A DNA stretch of 64,000 nt, taken from the NCBI GenBank assembly GCA_009731375.1, contig BJOX01000082.1, forward strand, positions 1,033,444 through 1,097,443, given 5' to 3'. Of the stretch, positions 1 to 10,642 are shown piece by piece (positions within the stretch are counted from its first letter, which is position 1; every line of letters starts with the position of its first letter). Origin of the DNA: Paulinella micropora. Lineage: Eukaryota; Cercozoa; Imbricatea; Euglyphida. Position numbers and translations under genes: made by a program. The notes beneath the pieces were generated by a model that was not told the origin of the DNA, did not search any database, and saw nothing but the letters and a program-made list of their open reading frames with translations.

Positions 1-866
1 CCAACCGTCAAAATTTCGGTAAATGTACGACGAGTACAACTGCAGAAAAAATAAGTTGGAAAACCTTACAATCGGTGAAAGCCTATATGGAGAAAAATAA
101 ACTGGTTGTAAAAGACCTCGATAAAAACAAAAGCCAATTATGGATAGAATGCCCGGTTCTGCTTTGGAAAAGACTAACACAGGAAGTAATCAATTCTTCG
201 TGCTTCAAAGCAGTTAGTATGACCGAAGAACAAATTTTACGCAAGTATAGACAAGAATACAATAAACGCAAACTAAATCGCTTTGCTCCATTGAATAGAA
301 GGGGCTGTGTCCATAAAGTTATGACCTTCCCCAAGGACAAAGACCCTGAGAACAAAACGAGACTTATTTGCATTCAATCTCGGTCTCAAGGAAGAAAAAT
401 GCTCAAGTATGCAGCTAAAGCCTTGAATTTTCTCGTCCTACAAGTAACAAAATACGTTCCCAATTTCAATCTCAACAAGCTTTCGGATCTAAAAGGGAAA
501 ATCAAAAAAGCCCAAACATTGTTCCAAAAATTAGAGAATAAATTGGATGTAGATTTAGATATCCAAACACTCTCGTTTGACGTGAAACAAATGTTTACGT
601 GGTTAGATAAAAAAGAAATCGTAATGTCCCTTCACTGACTTTTTATAATTCTTAGAGAATATGATGCCACAGGAAAAAGAGGAAAGCAAAGAGAAAAAGT
701 ACAAGTCTCAAAAACACAAAGACTTGATATGAATGGACGTATGAAATATGACGTAGGATGGCACCATAGTGCATCACATGATGATTATATAGTATTTACT
801 TTCAAAGATATATTAGACATAGTAGAAATGGATTTAGATAATACATTTTTCGTCATTGACAATTGA
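1..866 (+). pseudogene. Reverse transcriptase fragment, Penelope-like or similar (5' partial)
   Basis: The reading frame is open from the window edge (codon phase starting at base 3) to a TGA at 636-638. It then continues in the same frame for another 75 codons to a second TGA at 864-866. The protein is basic. It contains a conserved-looking block RLICIQSRSQ followed by an amphipathic stretch, and then a motif-A-like segment, TLSFDVKQMFTWL, which resembles the first catalytic Asp region of reverse transcriptases. After the internal stop come LREYDATGKRG and FKDILDIVEMDLDNTFF, which fit the spacer before motif B. The YxDD motif is missing. I infer a decayed or truncated RT from a Penelope-like or related retroelement. 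The assignment to RT is moderate and to family weak. The start lies left of the window. Confidence 0.45.
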
Positions 867-2001
867 ATGTACCCAGTAATATTAGTCATCATTGTGAACT
901 CAGTTGCAGTGAAAGTTGAGTCGGCCCCCGAATCATCCTAGTCACTGAAGTTACAATAAAGCACTTAGTCTAGTTAATCTTGTACGAGTGGCATTGTATT
1001 CTCTATTAAAATCATCTTGCGTAAAAAACAGGCGTTCAAAAAGTAGTCAGGGCGGCAGTTACAAGTTAAGATGCACGGTTATCAGTTATATCAATACTAG
1101 ATATACTCGCACATTCAAGGCCAGTCACGATCAAACTTGAACTATTGAATTTGAATTCACTCAGCCAGATCTCAGATTACTATCGGGTGACCCGGAACTT
1201 ATGCAGTGCCGCATTAGTGGCCGCTCCGTGACTCCGCGGCTCGGCTCAATTAGAATTCAAATGACTTCAATTTAGTTGAACGATAACATTTCGCAAAAAG
1301 TTGCATACTATTAATAGTACTGGCACTGTGCGGAAGCCTACGGTTTTGCGGGCCGGGACTGATATAGCAGTAGTATTAATATAATATTATATTATAAATT
1401 GAGTGACTAATTTGAATTCTGCCACCGGCTGGCCACAGTGAAGTCTAGTAATCTGAAATCTATTCACTCGGATCAATCATCATGATGAGATCTGAAGGCT
1501 GGTTCTCAGTATAGTCATAATTCAAATTCGAGCAGTGGCACGGTTCAACTTAGTTTGACACTTGAATGTATTATATCGGGCCAGTAATACGTGACGCCTG
1601 GTCATGCAGCCTCGGAGACCAGATGATGATGCACCTGTTTAGGCCGTCCCGGACCCGCTGCATCACTGATGATCATGATATTACATTAATATTAAGGGCC
1701 GCTATGACTAATTACTCTCTCACTTCCCAAGGGAGGCCAGGCCCGGTTCAAGCAGTAAGCTCTTCGCAGTAGCTCAGATTCAGACAAGTAATTTAACACA
1801 AAAGCCAGTCTATAAATAGACACTGAGTCTATCTTCGGTGAGTGATCGTAGTGCCTAAGACTCTTTGAGCAGTCTATTTTAATAGGATCATTGGGCCGGC
1901 CTACCGTGGCTCAGCTCCCAGGCTTTGCAGAGCCTGCCACGGTCTCAGTGACTTAGTAACGTAACCAGTCCAAATGTCACTGCTTTGAGTCTCTCTATTT
2001 A
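867..2001. other. Unassigned 1.1 kb without microsatellites or convincing ORFs
   Basis: No ORF longer than 68 codons is convincing and there is no SSR, which is unusual for this window. The text is rich in short self-complementary words (TTGAATTCAA, AGTCACT, TCATGATGA) and has a potential hairpin at 1903-1943 (ACCGTGGC against GCCACGGT, with an inner AGGCT/AGCCT pairing). No known family was recognised. Confidence 0.4.
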
Positions 2002-2080
2002 ATCACTAAAAGAAATAAATCTAATTTCGAGATCATGTGACGTCATCCACCAAATATCACTAAAAGAAATAAATCTAATT
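2002..2080 (+). repeat. 25-bp direct repeat pair
   Basis: An identical 25-base word beginning ATCACTAAAAGAAATAAATC occurs at 2002-2026 and 2056-2080, separated by 29 bases containing TGACGTCA-like sequence. It may be flanking duplication around a short insertion. No function is recognised. Confidence 0.6.
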
Positions 2081-2418
2081 GAGCAGATGGTTTACCGATG
2101 TGTTGTACTGCTTTCCTCGCTGTGGCTTTGCCAAGTATTGATATCGGCGATATTCGGCCCACAGGGCCTCACCCTGGTTAAAAGTTTTTGTGAGTAACTC
2201 CGTTCGTCCGTTCGTTCGTCTGTTCGTGACCAGGACGGTTTTGTAGACGTTTCGTCCAATTTTTTTCCCCTCAATAATAAAAAGCATTGTGCAGGAATCG
2301 AGGAGCCGGACAAGCTAATTACTGCATTGTGAGTAGCAAGGGCAAACCTGTAGATTTCTTTTTCTTCCATACTCGAAATGCCCGTTATGAAGTCTCCCTC
2401 TCTCTCTGTCGTGTGTGT

Positions 2419-2681
2419 TTCTGTCTTGTATGTTTGCATTCAGGAAAGGTATGTGTTTGTTTGTGACAGGGGGTGGAACAGTTATATTGTCTCCCTTTCT
2501 CTCTGTTTCTGTGTGTGTTTCTGTCTTGTCTGTTTGCAATGAGGAAGGGTATGGGGGGGGGGGGGGGGGGGTTTCCCCCCCCCTTCCCCCCCCNNNNNNN
2601 NNNCACCCCCCTTCCCCCCCCTTTGCCTCCCGCACACACAGACACACAGACAAACATACATACATACATAATGTACATACA

Positions 2682-2712
<31 letters not shown>

Positions 2713-2903
2713 CATACATACATGCAACCATAATACACACACCTACATACATACATACATACATACACATACATACATACATACATACACACACATACAC
2801 ACATACATACATACATACATACATACATACAACACGTACAATACATGCAATACATACATACAATACATAAATACATACATACATACATACACACATGCAT
2901 ACA

Positions 2904-2939
<36 letters not shown>

Positions 2940-3446
2940 CATACATACATACATACATACATACAACCATACCACCATACCACCATACATACATACATAC
3001 ATACATAAATACATACGACCACATAACCATACATACATACAGACATTACATACATTCATACATACATGCATACATACATGCATACATACATGCATACATA
3101 CATACATACATATACACACATACATACATACATACTTTTTTACATATATACATACACACACATACATACAACCAACCATACATACAACCAGACAACCATA
3201 CCACCATAATACACACATACATACATACGTACATACATACATACATACGTACATACATGCATACATGCATACATACATACATACATGCATGCATACATAC
3301 ATACATACATACATACATACACATACATACACATACATACATGCATCATACATACATACACACACACACTCATACATACATACATACATACATACACACA
3401 CATACACACACATACACACATATATACATACATACATACATACATA

Positions 3447-3501
<55 letters not shown>

Positions 3502-3547
3502 TCTGTTTTGTCGGTTTGCAATCAGGAAGGGTATGTGTTTGTTTGCG
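2419..3547 (+). repeat. Three copies of a ~50 bp unit flanking SSR and gaps
   Basis: Similar units (core TTTCTGTCTTGT, then GTTTGCAATCAGGAA and GGTATGTGTTTGTTTG) occur near 2419-2468, 2518-2552 and 3499-3547. Two of them run directly into G homopolymers and N gaps. The remainder of 2091-2590 holds no recognised gene. Confidence 0.55.
2640..3498. repeat. (TACA)n/(CA)n/(CT)n/(TA)n microsatellite tract
   Basis: About 800 bp of imperfect TACA tetranucleotide with CA dinucleotide patches, followed by a pure CT run and a TA run at 3447-3498. All six-frame ORFs here are Tyr/Cys/Met or Ile/His/Thr repeats and are not genes. Confidence 0.95.
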
Positions 3548-3612
3548 AGAGGGAGGGTAGGGGGGGGGGGGGGGGGGGGGCCCCCCCCCCCCCCCCCCCC
3601 CCNNNNNNNNNN

Positions 3613-3674
3613 TATACATGCATATATACAGACATACATAACCACATATACATAAATATATACAACCATACAAC

Positions 3675-3706
<32 letters not shown>

Positions 3707-3751
3707 CATTTTCTTTTCTTTTTCTTTTCTTTCGTTTTTTAATTTTAGTTT

Positions 3752-3809
<58 letters not shown>

Positions 3810-3850
3810 ATATATATATGTATATATATGTATATATATATATTACGCTT
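3613..3850. repeat. Mixed TACA, T-rich, (ATT)n and (TA)n SSR
   Basis: After the gap at 3603-3612 come TACA units, a TTTTC-rich stretch, a (ATT)n run near 3756-3808 and a TA-rich run to about 3842. No gene is seen up to 4030. Confidence 0.9.
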
Positions 3851-4037
3851 CATTTCTTTTCCGCTGTTGTATCTTTTTGATCCACTTCCATTTTCCTTTT
3901 CAACACTTCCCACTTATTTCTAGTGGAAAGTACTTTATTAAAACAGTGTTTGCGTACAAAAAACATACATGAATACATACATGCAGCGTACTTCATGTTT
4001 TAATTACTTTCAATACATGACTTGAAATAAACTTCCA

Positions 4038-4116
4038 GGGGCACATACGCCAACCCGCCCTGCCGACCCCTCCTCGACGCGCGTCGAGGAGGGGTCGGCA
4101 GCGCGGGTTGGCGTAG

Positions 4117-4123
<7 letters not shown>
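4038..4123. repeat. Spacerless 86-bp palindrome next to a C60 run
   Basis: The 43-base left arm (4038-4080, starting GGGGCACATACGCCAACCCG) is the reverse complement of the right arm (4081-4123) with two mismatches and no loop. It runs straight into about 60 C residues and then a 10-N gap. It may be a genuine hairpin or a fold-back assembly artefact. Confidence 0.85.
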
Positions 4124-4179
<56 letters not shown>

Positions 4180-4189
4180 NNNNNNNNNN

Positions 4190-4398
4190 GGCACCGAAAT
4201 CTTATCCTTCGATGCCACCCATTCAACACCAACTTGGAGTCATCACGCTGAGGAAAAAGCAAGTTTACCACCCTGGATGAAACAAGTAAGCCAAGACATA
4301 AGAAAAAATCTCAAAAATTTCCGAGACGTCCAGCTTACTAAATTGTATCAAAACATGCTTCAAGGTCTTTTTCGTCTTCGACCTAAATGGATAAATGG

Positions 4399-4430
<32 letters not shown>

Positions 4431-4542
4431 TATATATATGTATGTTAGTATGTTATCTATGTTATGTATGTTATGTATATATACAGGAAAATTGGAGAAA
4501 ACAGAAGATATTGCTCTGATAGGGAAAATCATCAAGAAATGA
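4190..4542 (+). CDS. 3' end of a plus-strand spliced gene, function unknown (two exons)
   Basis: Exon 4190-4397 is open from the gap and codes for a normally composed protein segment (contains LPPWMKQV, NFRDVQLTKLYQNML and LFRLRPKWIN). It ends at AATG|GTATAT in phase 1. A short intron with TATG microsatellite follows, with acceptor TATATACAG|. The second exon, 4487-4542, continues in phase 1 (GKLEKTEDIALIGKIIKK) to TGA at 4540-4542. Matching phase and good splice sites support the model. The 5' part lies in or beyond the 4180-4189 gap. I do not recognise the family. The spliced 3' end is inferred from sequence only. Confidence 0.4.
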
Positions 4543-4820
4543 CCAAACTGGCGCCCGGGGACGGAAAACACTAATTTTTAAGGACATGCATATGTTTGAT
4601 AACAATGGGCTGGGTGCGCATGAATTGCAATGTAGGAAGTTTTTCTTGTGTTTTCGACTTTGCAAGGGGGGGGGGGGGGGGGGGGGGGGTNNNNNNNNNN
4701 ATATATGTATTATGTTATATATCCACCAGCTATATATCTGTCTTATATTATGTTTTAGATAGGTGGGTAGGTAGGTATTCAGCTCGATATCATGATAATT
4801 AGGTAAAACTAACCGATAAC

Positions 4821-4854
4821 GAAGAAGAAGAAGAAGAAGAAGAAGAAGAAGAAG

Positions 4855-4886
<32 letters not shown>

Positions 4887-4917
4887 GAAGAAGAAGAAGA
4901 AGGAGGAGGAGGAGGAG
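4821..4917 (+). repeat. (GAA)n/(GGA)n microsatellite
   Basis: A purine trinucleotide tract of about 95 bp. The flanking 4700-4820 and 4918-5170 hold no recognised gene. Confidence 0.9.
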
Positions 4918-5174
4918 ATTCACAGTACAAGTAAAGAGCAAGATTGGGCAGCTGTACCTCAACAGCCTATCGGATAGCCTGAATAGCGTAGGCCTGTATC
5001 AGCTACCCATTTTCTGCGATCTACCCCATACAAAAAGACACACATATAATATTACATACTTCGTCACCTTAGGCAAAGTCCGATCAATAGTTGTCAAAGA
5101 TTTCAGAAAATTGTCAAGGCATTCATCCTGACTAATTGTGTGTATATGTGATTATGATTAATATTATTATTCCT

Positions 5175-5402
5175 CACCGCGATAGCCCAGTGGTCAAGTT
5201 CAATACCAACTAGGACCTGTCGCCAGTTCGATTCCCGTCGGCGCCAGTACTTTCAAAGTATGTTTTCTTTGAAAGTATTGTCTGTCGGGAAGTGTTGGAG
5301 CTGCCTTACGGTGGTTGTGAGTAGAGCTTATCGGTCAAATCTTCGTACTGAGACGATGCAGGCGCATGCACAGAAATGTATCAGGCACTGACAGAGAAGC
5401 AC

Positions 5403-5403
<1 letters not shown>
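5175..5403 (+). mobile_element. tRNA-headed SINE, diverged copy, with (ATT)n tail
   Basis: The head contains an A-box-like GATAGCCCAGTGGTCAAG and a B-box-like CAGTTCGATTCCCGTCGG, about 40 bases apart, the internal Pol III promoter arrangement of tRNA-derived SINEs. The body ends GATGCAGGCGCATG...CACTGACAGAGAAGCAC, followed by (ATT)n to 5463. Compared with other copies it differs at many positions and has a local rearrangement after the B box, so it is an old copy. It is followed directly by repeat B. Confidence 0.85.
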
Positions 5404-5463
<60 letters not shown>

Positions 5464-5465
<2 letters not shown>

Positions 5466-5878
5466 ACCCAATAGCCTTACGGTGTTAAACTGTGATGCCA
5501 ACTCAAAACCATTTGGTGGAGGATGCTGGGAAGGAGGGTCGTTGGGCGCCCGTCGAAGATCTTAAACTCCGCTATGCCGGTTGATAGCCCGGGAACCCAG
5601 TGGATACCAAATTGTTATGGGTGGGATTTTGAGGTAGTTTTAGCAACCATGCTTGGTGTACGCCCTTGCACATCCGGCAACGTTTTGCAAGAGGTCGCTG
5701 GGACTGCGGAATAACCTCGGCTTAGTGTAGTCTTGCCCTCAGGAGCTCCATCGGTGGCCCCTATAATCAGTCGAGAGACTGACTAGGTGGTGATGGAGCA
5801 CCTCGAAGAGGGGCATGGAGGCTCATGTCCGGAAACGGATCGTGCCGTCAGCTGCATCAGTACGCCTTAGAGGAAGTA

Positions 5879-5880
<2 letters not shown>
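5464..5880 (+). repeat. Dispersed repeat B, diverged copy, with (ATT)n tail
   Basis: A ~415 bp repeat starting CAACCCAATAGCC and ending before (ATT)n at 5881-6036. It is related to copies at 13137, 40931, 42052, 48396 and 48888. Its 3' part contains ATGGAGGCTCATGTCCGG (5815 onward), the same tail motif as in the LINE and SINE. No coding capacity is seen. It could be a SINE or a 3' LINE remnant. Confidence 0.8.
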
Positions 5881-5960
<80 letters not shown>

Positions 5961-5961
5961 C

Positions 5962-6036
<75 letters not shown>
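5881..6036 (+). repeat. (ATT)n tail of repeat B, then A-run
   Basis: About 155 bp of ATT triplets, then A18 and a 507-N gap (6075-6581). Confidence 0.95.
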
Positions 6037-6042
<6 letters not shown>

Positions 6043-6743
6043 AAAAAAAAAAAAAAAAAATCGAGAGAAAATAGNNNNNNNNNNNNNNNNNNNNNNNNNN
6101 NNNNNNNNNNNNNNNNNNNNNNNNNNNNNNNNNNNNNNNNNNNNNNNNNNNNNNNNNNNNNNNNNNNNNNNNNNNNNNNNNNNNNNNNNNNNNNNNNNNN
6201 NNNNNNNNNNNNNNNNNNNNNNNNNNNNNNNNNNNNNNNNNNNNNNNNNNNNNNNNNNNNNNNNNNNNNNNNNNNNNNNNNNNNNNNNNNNNNNNNNNNN
6301 NNNNNNNNNNNNNNNNNNNNNNNNNNNNNNNNNNNNNNNNNNNNNNNNNNNNNNNNNNNNNNNNNNNNNNNNNNNNNNNNNNNNNNNNNNNNNNNNNNNN
6401 NNNNNNNNNNNNNNNNNNNNNNNNNNNNNNNNNNNNNNNNNNNNNNNNNNNNNNNNNNNNNNNNNNNNNNNNNNNNNNNNNNNNNNNNNNNNNNNNNNNN
6501 NNNNNNNNNNNNNNNNNNNNNNNNNNNNNNNNNNNNNNNNNNNNNNNNNNNNNNNNNNNNNNNNNNNNNNNNNNNNNNNNNAAAAAAAAAAACGGACAGA
6601 AAAATAGCAAGATCGGCGAAAACAGTGAGGATATCAAAAATCAATTAACAAAAAAAGTAATAAGGTAGATGGAGAAATACAAGCACAATAATTCACTAGT
6701 AAAAGCACAACAAACACACGAGCAAAGAAAGAAATCAACAAAC

Positions 6744-6888
6744 CTTTAGTCACAATCTGATCGCAGCGAGTGCGGTCGTCCAGAACGGTCCAGATGGCTT
6801 TGTTGACGTCGTTGCTGCCTTCCAGCGTCCAGCGGAGGGAGTCGCGAACGGCGAAGTCATTGGCCGTCATCCAATTGTACTCATTGAT
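6744..6888 (-). CDS. Discoidin-like domain exon B1
   Basis: The minus-strand exon is bounded by acceptor TTGGATAG| and donor AAAG|GTTTGT, phase 0 in and phase 1 out, 145 nt. It encodes INEYNWMTAND, then RDSLRWTLEGSND and IWTVLDDRT. This matches the tYnwxTANDxxxRDPxxWtLeGSnDGxxWxxLDxRs pattern of F5/8C-like carbohydrate-binding proteins. It follows exon A1 (7132-7300) in phase. The G exon that should complete this domain is not visible and probably lies in the 6075-6581 gap. Confidence 0.75.
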
Positions 6889-7131
6889 CTATCCAAGGTC
6901 ACCAGCAAACGAATGCGTATTTTGTGTCGGTTCTCGGTCTGCTTTCATGTAAATAATACGGTACATTGTGCACCTTCGTGCAATTGCGATGCAATTTTCT
7001 TCTACCCTCAGATAAAGACAACGTCCTGGAATGAGAACCGTATTTTTGCAAAATTCTCCACATATTACTGTCATAATACGCGGTGTTTCCAGGCATTATC
7101 CTCATGCGTGTGCTCATGATCACGGTAGTAC

Positions 7132-7300
7132 CTCAGTCGGCTCGGCATGGTCATACACCAATGGTAGACTGTAGTAGTTCAGCCACTTGGTGAATTCGAT
7201 GCCGTCGTTTGCAAATCGCCCCTCTTCACCGGATGGGCACAACTCACCAACGTTCGGCCCACAGTTACCATCAACGTTGGCAGCGGGCTTCCACGAGTCA
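7132..7300 (-). CDS. Discoidin-like domain exon A1
   Basis: The exon is 169 nt, phase 2 in and phase 0 out, between AACTAG| and GAG|GTACTACC. The protein reads DSWKPAANVDGNCG, then FTKWLNYYSLPLVYD and PTE. It aligns residue for residue with exon A2 at 10191-10362 (shared D-W, VDG-CG, W-NY, LPL-YD, PTE). The two Cys are conserved between copies. It forms the N-terminal part of one domain and is followed by B1. Confidence 0.75.
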
Positions 7301-7492
7301 CTAGTTGAAAATCAAATTATAAAAGGCTTATGAGAAAGCAATCCGAACAACAACATTCGGAACAGACGATAACAAGGGATGTTTCTTCTTCTTCTCCTCC
7401 TTCCTTGAAGTGAGCAAATACTTTAGTAGAATGAGCAAGGATTTTGATTATGAAGCGAGTCATTATCAGCAAACTTTGTTTTTTCTCGGTCA

Positions 7493-7540
7493 CCACCTCA
7501 AATGTGGTCAGGTTACCACCTCAAAATGTGGTCAGGTTAG
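7493..7540 (+). repeat. Tandem 23/24-bp duplication in an intron
   Basis: The word CCACCTCAAATGTGGTCAGG and its near-copy CCACCTCAAAATGTGGTCAG lie side by side. The surrounding 7380-7720 intron sequence contains degenerate family F (TIR) words such as GAGCTTTCCAATGAAG near 7690. Confidence 0.7.
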
Positions 7541-7984
7541 CGAGAAAAGCTCATCTTCGGCTCGCCAAATTCGACGTGTTTTGCGGGCTCGCCGGCCCAG
7601 CTCGCCCGCAAAAAACGTTGCATTTGTGGCTTGCCGCAGAATATGCTAGAATTGCTAGTGGAGTTTCATTCAAAAGCTCTCATCAAGAGCTTTCCAATGA
7701 AGTGTGAAATAATTTTACAGTTGGACGCAAAAAAAGGCTGTGAACGAGGCATTGGAAGTCACTGTGTATTGAATAATGAGGAACTTCTCAAACGGACAAT
7801 GACGGAGAGAGTAGGACATGGAGAGAGCAGGACATAATGGAAAAAAAAGATGAAATGACAGAACAAAAGATTTGAAGTGAAGATGTTCAAGAGGAAGCAA
7901 AATCTGCTGTTTGCAAAATGCGCCCCGTTTGTTGGGTGTGTTACGTGTTGGGCATGTGCAAAAGAAAGCGTAGGAGAAAGAGAC

Positions 7985-8069
7985 CTGCGGAAGAGCTGAA
8001 ACTCGGCGAGCTGAACGACATAGCCCCTGTTTTTGACGCTCACAAAACGATAGTATCTGTAGGTGTATG
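7985..8069 (-). CDS. Discoidin-like domain exon G2
   Basis: The exon is 85 nt, phase 1 in and phase 2 out, between TTGTCGTAG| and CGCAG|GTCTCT. It encodes YTYRYYRFVSVKNRG then VVQLAEFQLFR, the aromatic YRYYRF and QLAE block that ends discoidin-like domains. The phases fit B2 (ends phase 1) upstream and A1 (starts phase 2) downstream, so A-B-G is a repeated three-exon module. Confidence 0.75.
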
Positions 8070-8825
8070 CTACGACAAACCAGAAGACACAGACAATAAT
8101 TAATAGTGCTTGACAATGTGGTGATCTATCTATTCTATTCCTCGATCCTATATATATACCTATCTTTCTATCTATCCATCTGTGTGTCTACTATCCATCC
8201 ATCGTCTGCATCTTTCTTGTCTTTTCCGTCTGTTTGGCAGAGAAGGGGGGGGGGGGGGGGGGGGGGGNNNNNNNNNNNNNNNNNNNNNNNNNNNNNNNNN
8301 NNNNNNNNNNNNNNNNNNNNNNNNNNNNNNNNNNNNNNNNNNNNNNNNNNNNNNNNNNNNNNNNNNNNNNNNNNNNNNNNNNNNNNNNNNNNNNNNNNNN
8401 NNNNNNNNNNNNNNNNNNNNNNNNNNNNNNNNNNNNNNNNNNNNNNNNNNNNNNNNNNNNNNNNNNNNNNNNNNNNNNNNNNNNNNNNNNNNNNNNNNNN
8501 NNNNNNNNNNNNNNNNNNNNNNNNNNNNNNNNNNNNNNNNNNNNNNNNNNNNNNNNNNNNNNNNNNNNNNNNNNNNNNNNNNNCCCCCCCCCCCCCCCCC
8601 CCCCTACCCAACACACACACACACACACTTTTTTTCTTGTTTGTTTCTTTGTTATTAGTTTTCTTGCGACGGTTTGTTTCGCTATTGCTTTTCCTTCTTC
8701 ATAACCTGTCGCCTCCATCACTTAATTTATCTACCTACCTACCTACCTATATATCAATAATAATGTAATACTAATCTAGCTATCGATATTCTCATCTATT
8801 CATCTATCTGCACCTATCATGCCAT

Positions 8826-8838
8826 CCAGTATAGTAGT

Positions 8839-8881
<43 letters not shown>

Positions 8882-8931
8882 GGTGGTGGTAACAATATGC
8901 GTAGCAGCAGGAGCAGCAGCAGTAGTAGTAC

Positions 8932-8984
<53 letters not shown>

Positions 8985-8995
8985 ATAGTAGTAGC
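8826..8995. repeat. (AGT)n/(GGT)n microsatellite in an intron
   Basis: The intron between B2 and G2 holds this tract, TCTA-type SSRs near 8130-8200 and 8725-8815, and a 316-N gap (8268-8583) with G and C runs at its edges. Confidence 0.9.
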
Positions 8996-9408
8996 TTTTT
9001 CTGCGGTATCGCAGCGCTTAAGTCATCACGTGTTGAGAAACTGCGTTATTGTTCGAATGAATACATATGACATCTTCAAAAAAAGGAATGCAAAGAAAAT
9101 AAGATCATTTGTGACACATTCAGCACAAATTACGATCAGATTACGCGCTAAATCCTGGGAACTCACCCCATAGGAAATTTTTTGGCAGCTGTACCTCTTC
9201 TTAACGGATAGCCCAAAGTCTTGGAGGCGCCCGGAGCCGTCCAAGTTGACCGACCTAACCCACATTCACACGACCTTCTTTGCATGTAAACATGTTTGCT
9301 TAGCATAACACAATGCCTGCACGGTCGAGGTTTTGTTCATAACTTGTGCGGTAGTTTTTCTTCAGTAATCAATGTGAAAGAGTTTGAAAAATTATGATGA
9401 AGCCATAC

Positions 9409-9547
9409 TTGTAGTAACGGTCTGATCGGAGCCGGAGCGGTCGTCCAGAAGCCTCCAGAGCTTGGCGTCGTCGCTACCTTCGAGCCGCCAGCGGATGGAG
9501 TCTTTTTCCGGATTATTATTGGCGGTCATCCAGTTGTACTCGTCGAT
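9409..9547 (-). CDS. Discoidin-like domain exon B2
   Basis: The exon is 139 nt, phase 0 in and phase 1 out, between TTGGACAG| and ACAA|GTATGG. It encodes IDEYNWMTANN, KDSIRWRLEGSDD and WRLLDDRSGSDQ. It is a clear paralogue of B1, with the same splice phases and the same acceptor context. It joins A2 upstream and G2 downstream. A (CATA)n microsatellite lies in the intron just upstream of its acceptor (9558-9672). Confidence 0.78.
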
Positions 9548-9838
9548 CTGTCCAAGGTCATACATACATACATACAAACATACATACGTACATACATACA
9601 TGCATACATATATACATATACACATACATACACATACATATATGCATGCATACATACATAGATGCATACATTGATCACCAGCAAGAGTGCGATATGTTGT
9701 AATGACTGCGAATTTTGTGTCGCAGTACGATCTGCTTATGTGTGTATCGTATTTGGCATCGCATCGGACTTCCTTTCAACTAAAGGATTTCGCATCGCGT
9801 CGGACTTGCTGTCAACTAAAGGCTCGTTATAGATTGCC

Positions 9839-9891
9839 TTCTTCTTCTTCCTTCTTCTTCTTCTTCTCCTTCTTCTTCTTCTTCTTCTTCT

Positions 9892-9947
<56 letters not shown>

Positions 9948-9950
9948 CCT
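9839..9950. repeat. (TTC)n and T homopolymer
   Basis: About 60 bp of CTT triplets merge into a T run of about 50 before the 9951-9960 gap. Confidence 0.95.
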
Positions 9951-10017
9951 NNNNNNNNNNGCCCATTTGCGGGTGTGAATCCTGAAGCTTGAGCTCTGGG
10001 CCAGGCCCGGCATGCAA

Positions 10018-10126
10018 AGTAAGATTTTTCGTCCATATCCGTCGACGGATATAGCCGTAAGCGGCCGGTTAACCCGGTAAATTTTGCTAAGTAACGGCTA
10101 TATCCGTCGACGGAAAGTCTTACTGT
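10018..10126. mobile_element. Small TIR element / hairpin (~108 bp)
   Basis: Inverted ends begin AGTAAGA and share CCGTCGACGGATATAGCCGT on the left (10040-10059) with its complement on the right. The inner segment is only about 30 bp. GGCATGC lies just outside both ends. It looks like a miniature inverted-repeat element in an intron. No transposase is present. Confidence 0.7.
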
Positions 10127-10190
10127 GATGGCATGCGCACCCTCGCACCTGCCAAAGCTGTGTTCAGTCAGTCGCAGGAACACGCAGTAC

Positions 10191-10362
10191 CTCGGTCGGC
10201 ACCTTGAAGTCATATATCAAAGGCAGATTTCCGTAGTTTTGCCACTGGGTGTACAAATTATCATCGTTTGCGTTTGGTCCAAACTCACCATCCGCACAGT
10301 CAAAACCTAGTAAAAAATTTCCACAGCTGCCGTCAACGTCGGTTGCACGCAGCCAACGGTCC
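10191..10362 (-). CDS. Discoidin-like domain exon A2
   Basis: The exon is 172 nt, phase 2 in and phase 0 out, between GCATTAG| and GAG|GTACTGC. It encodes DRWLRATDVDGSCG, then LYTQWQNYGNLPLIYD and PTE. It is paralogous to A1 and one codon longer. It is followed in phase by B2, giving a W-NY-LPL-YD to TANN-RWRLEGSDD domain of about 130 residues with G2. Confidence 0.78.
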
Positions 10363-10642
10363 CTAATGCAAAATTGAACGATAAAATTAGGTAGTGAATC
10401 TTGGAAAGCGATTTGAACGGACAGGGTAAACAGAATTTGCTTCATTTGACGACTACAGACGAAAAACCGATGTTCAAAGTGTAAACAAACCTTATTATAC
10501 AAATTTAGGTAATCCTCTCTGGAAAGACAAAACAGAAAGAGACCTCAAACAGATAAAGAGACGCACACGTGTGAGAGAAAGACAGAGGCAGGAGGGGCCC
10601 AAGGGGGAGGGGGGGAGGGGGGGGGGGGGGGGNNNNNNNNNN

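Noticed and set aside
2315-3972. Long Tyr/Cys/Val/Met and Ile/His/Thr ORFs
   Set aside because: They are translations of the TACA/CA satellite in all frames.
5815-6648. ORFs consisting mainly of X
   Set aside because: They are open only because N is read as any residue.
9180-9265. Further exon of the discoidin-like gene on the minus strand
   Set aside because: The frame is open (VNLDGSGRLQDFG) but has no clear splice borders, and B2 joins G2 in phase without it.
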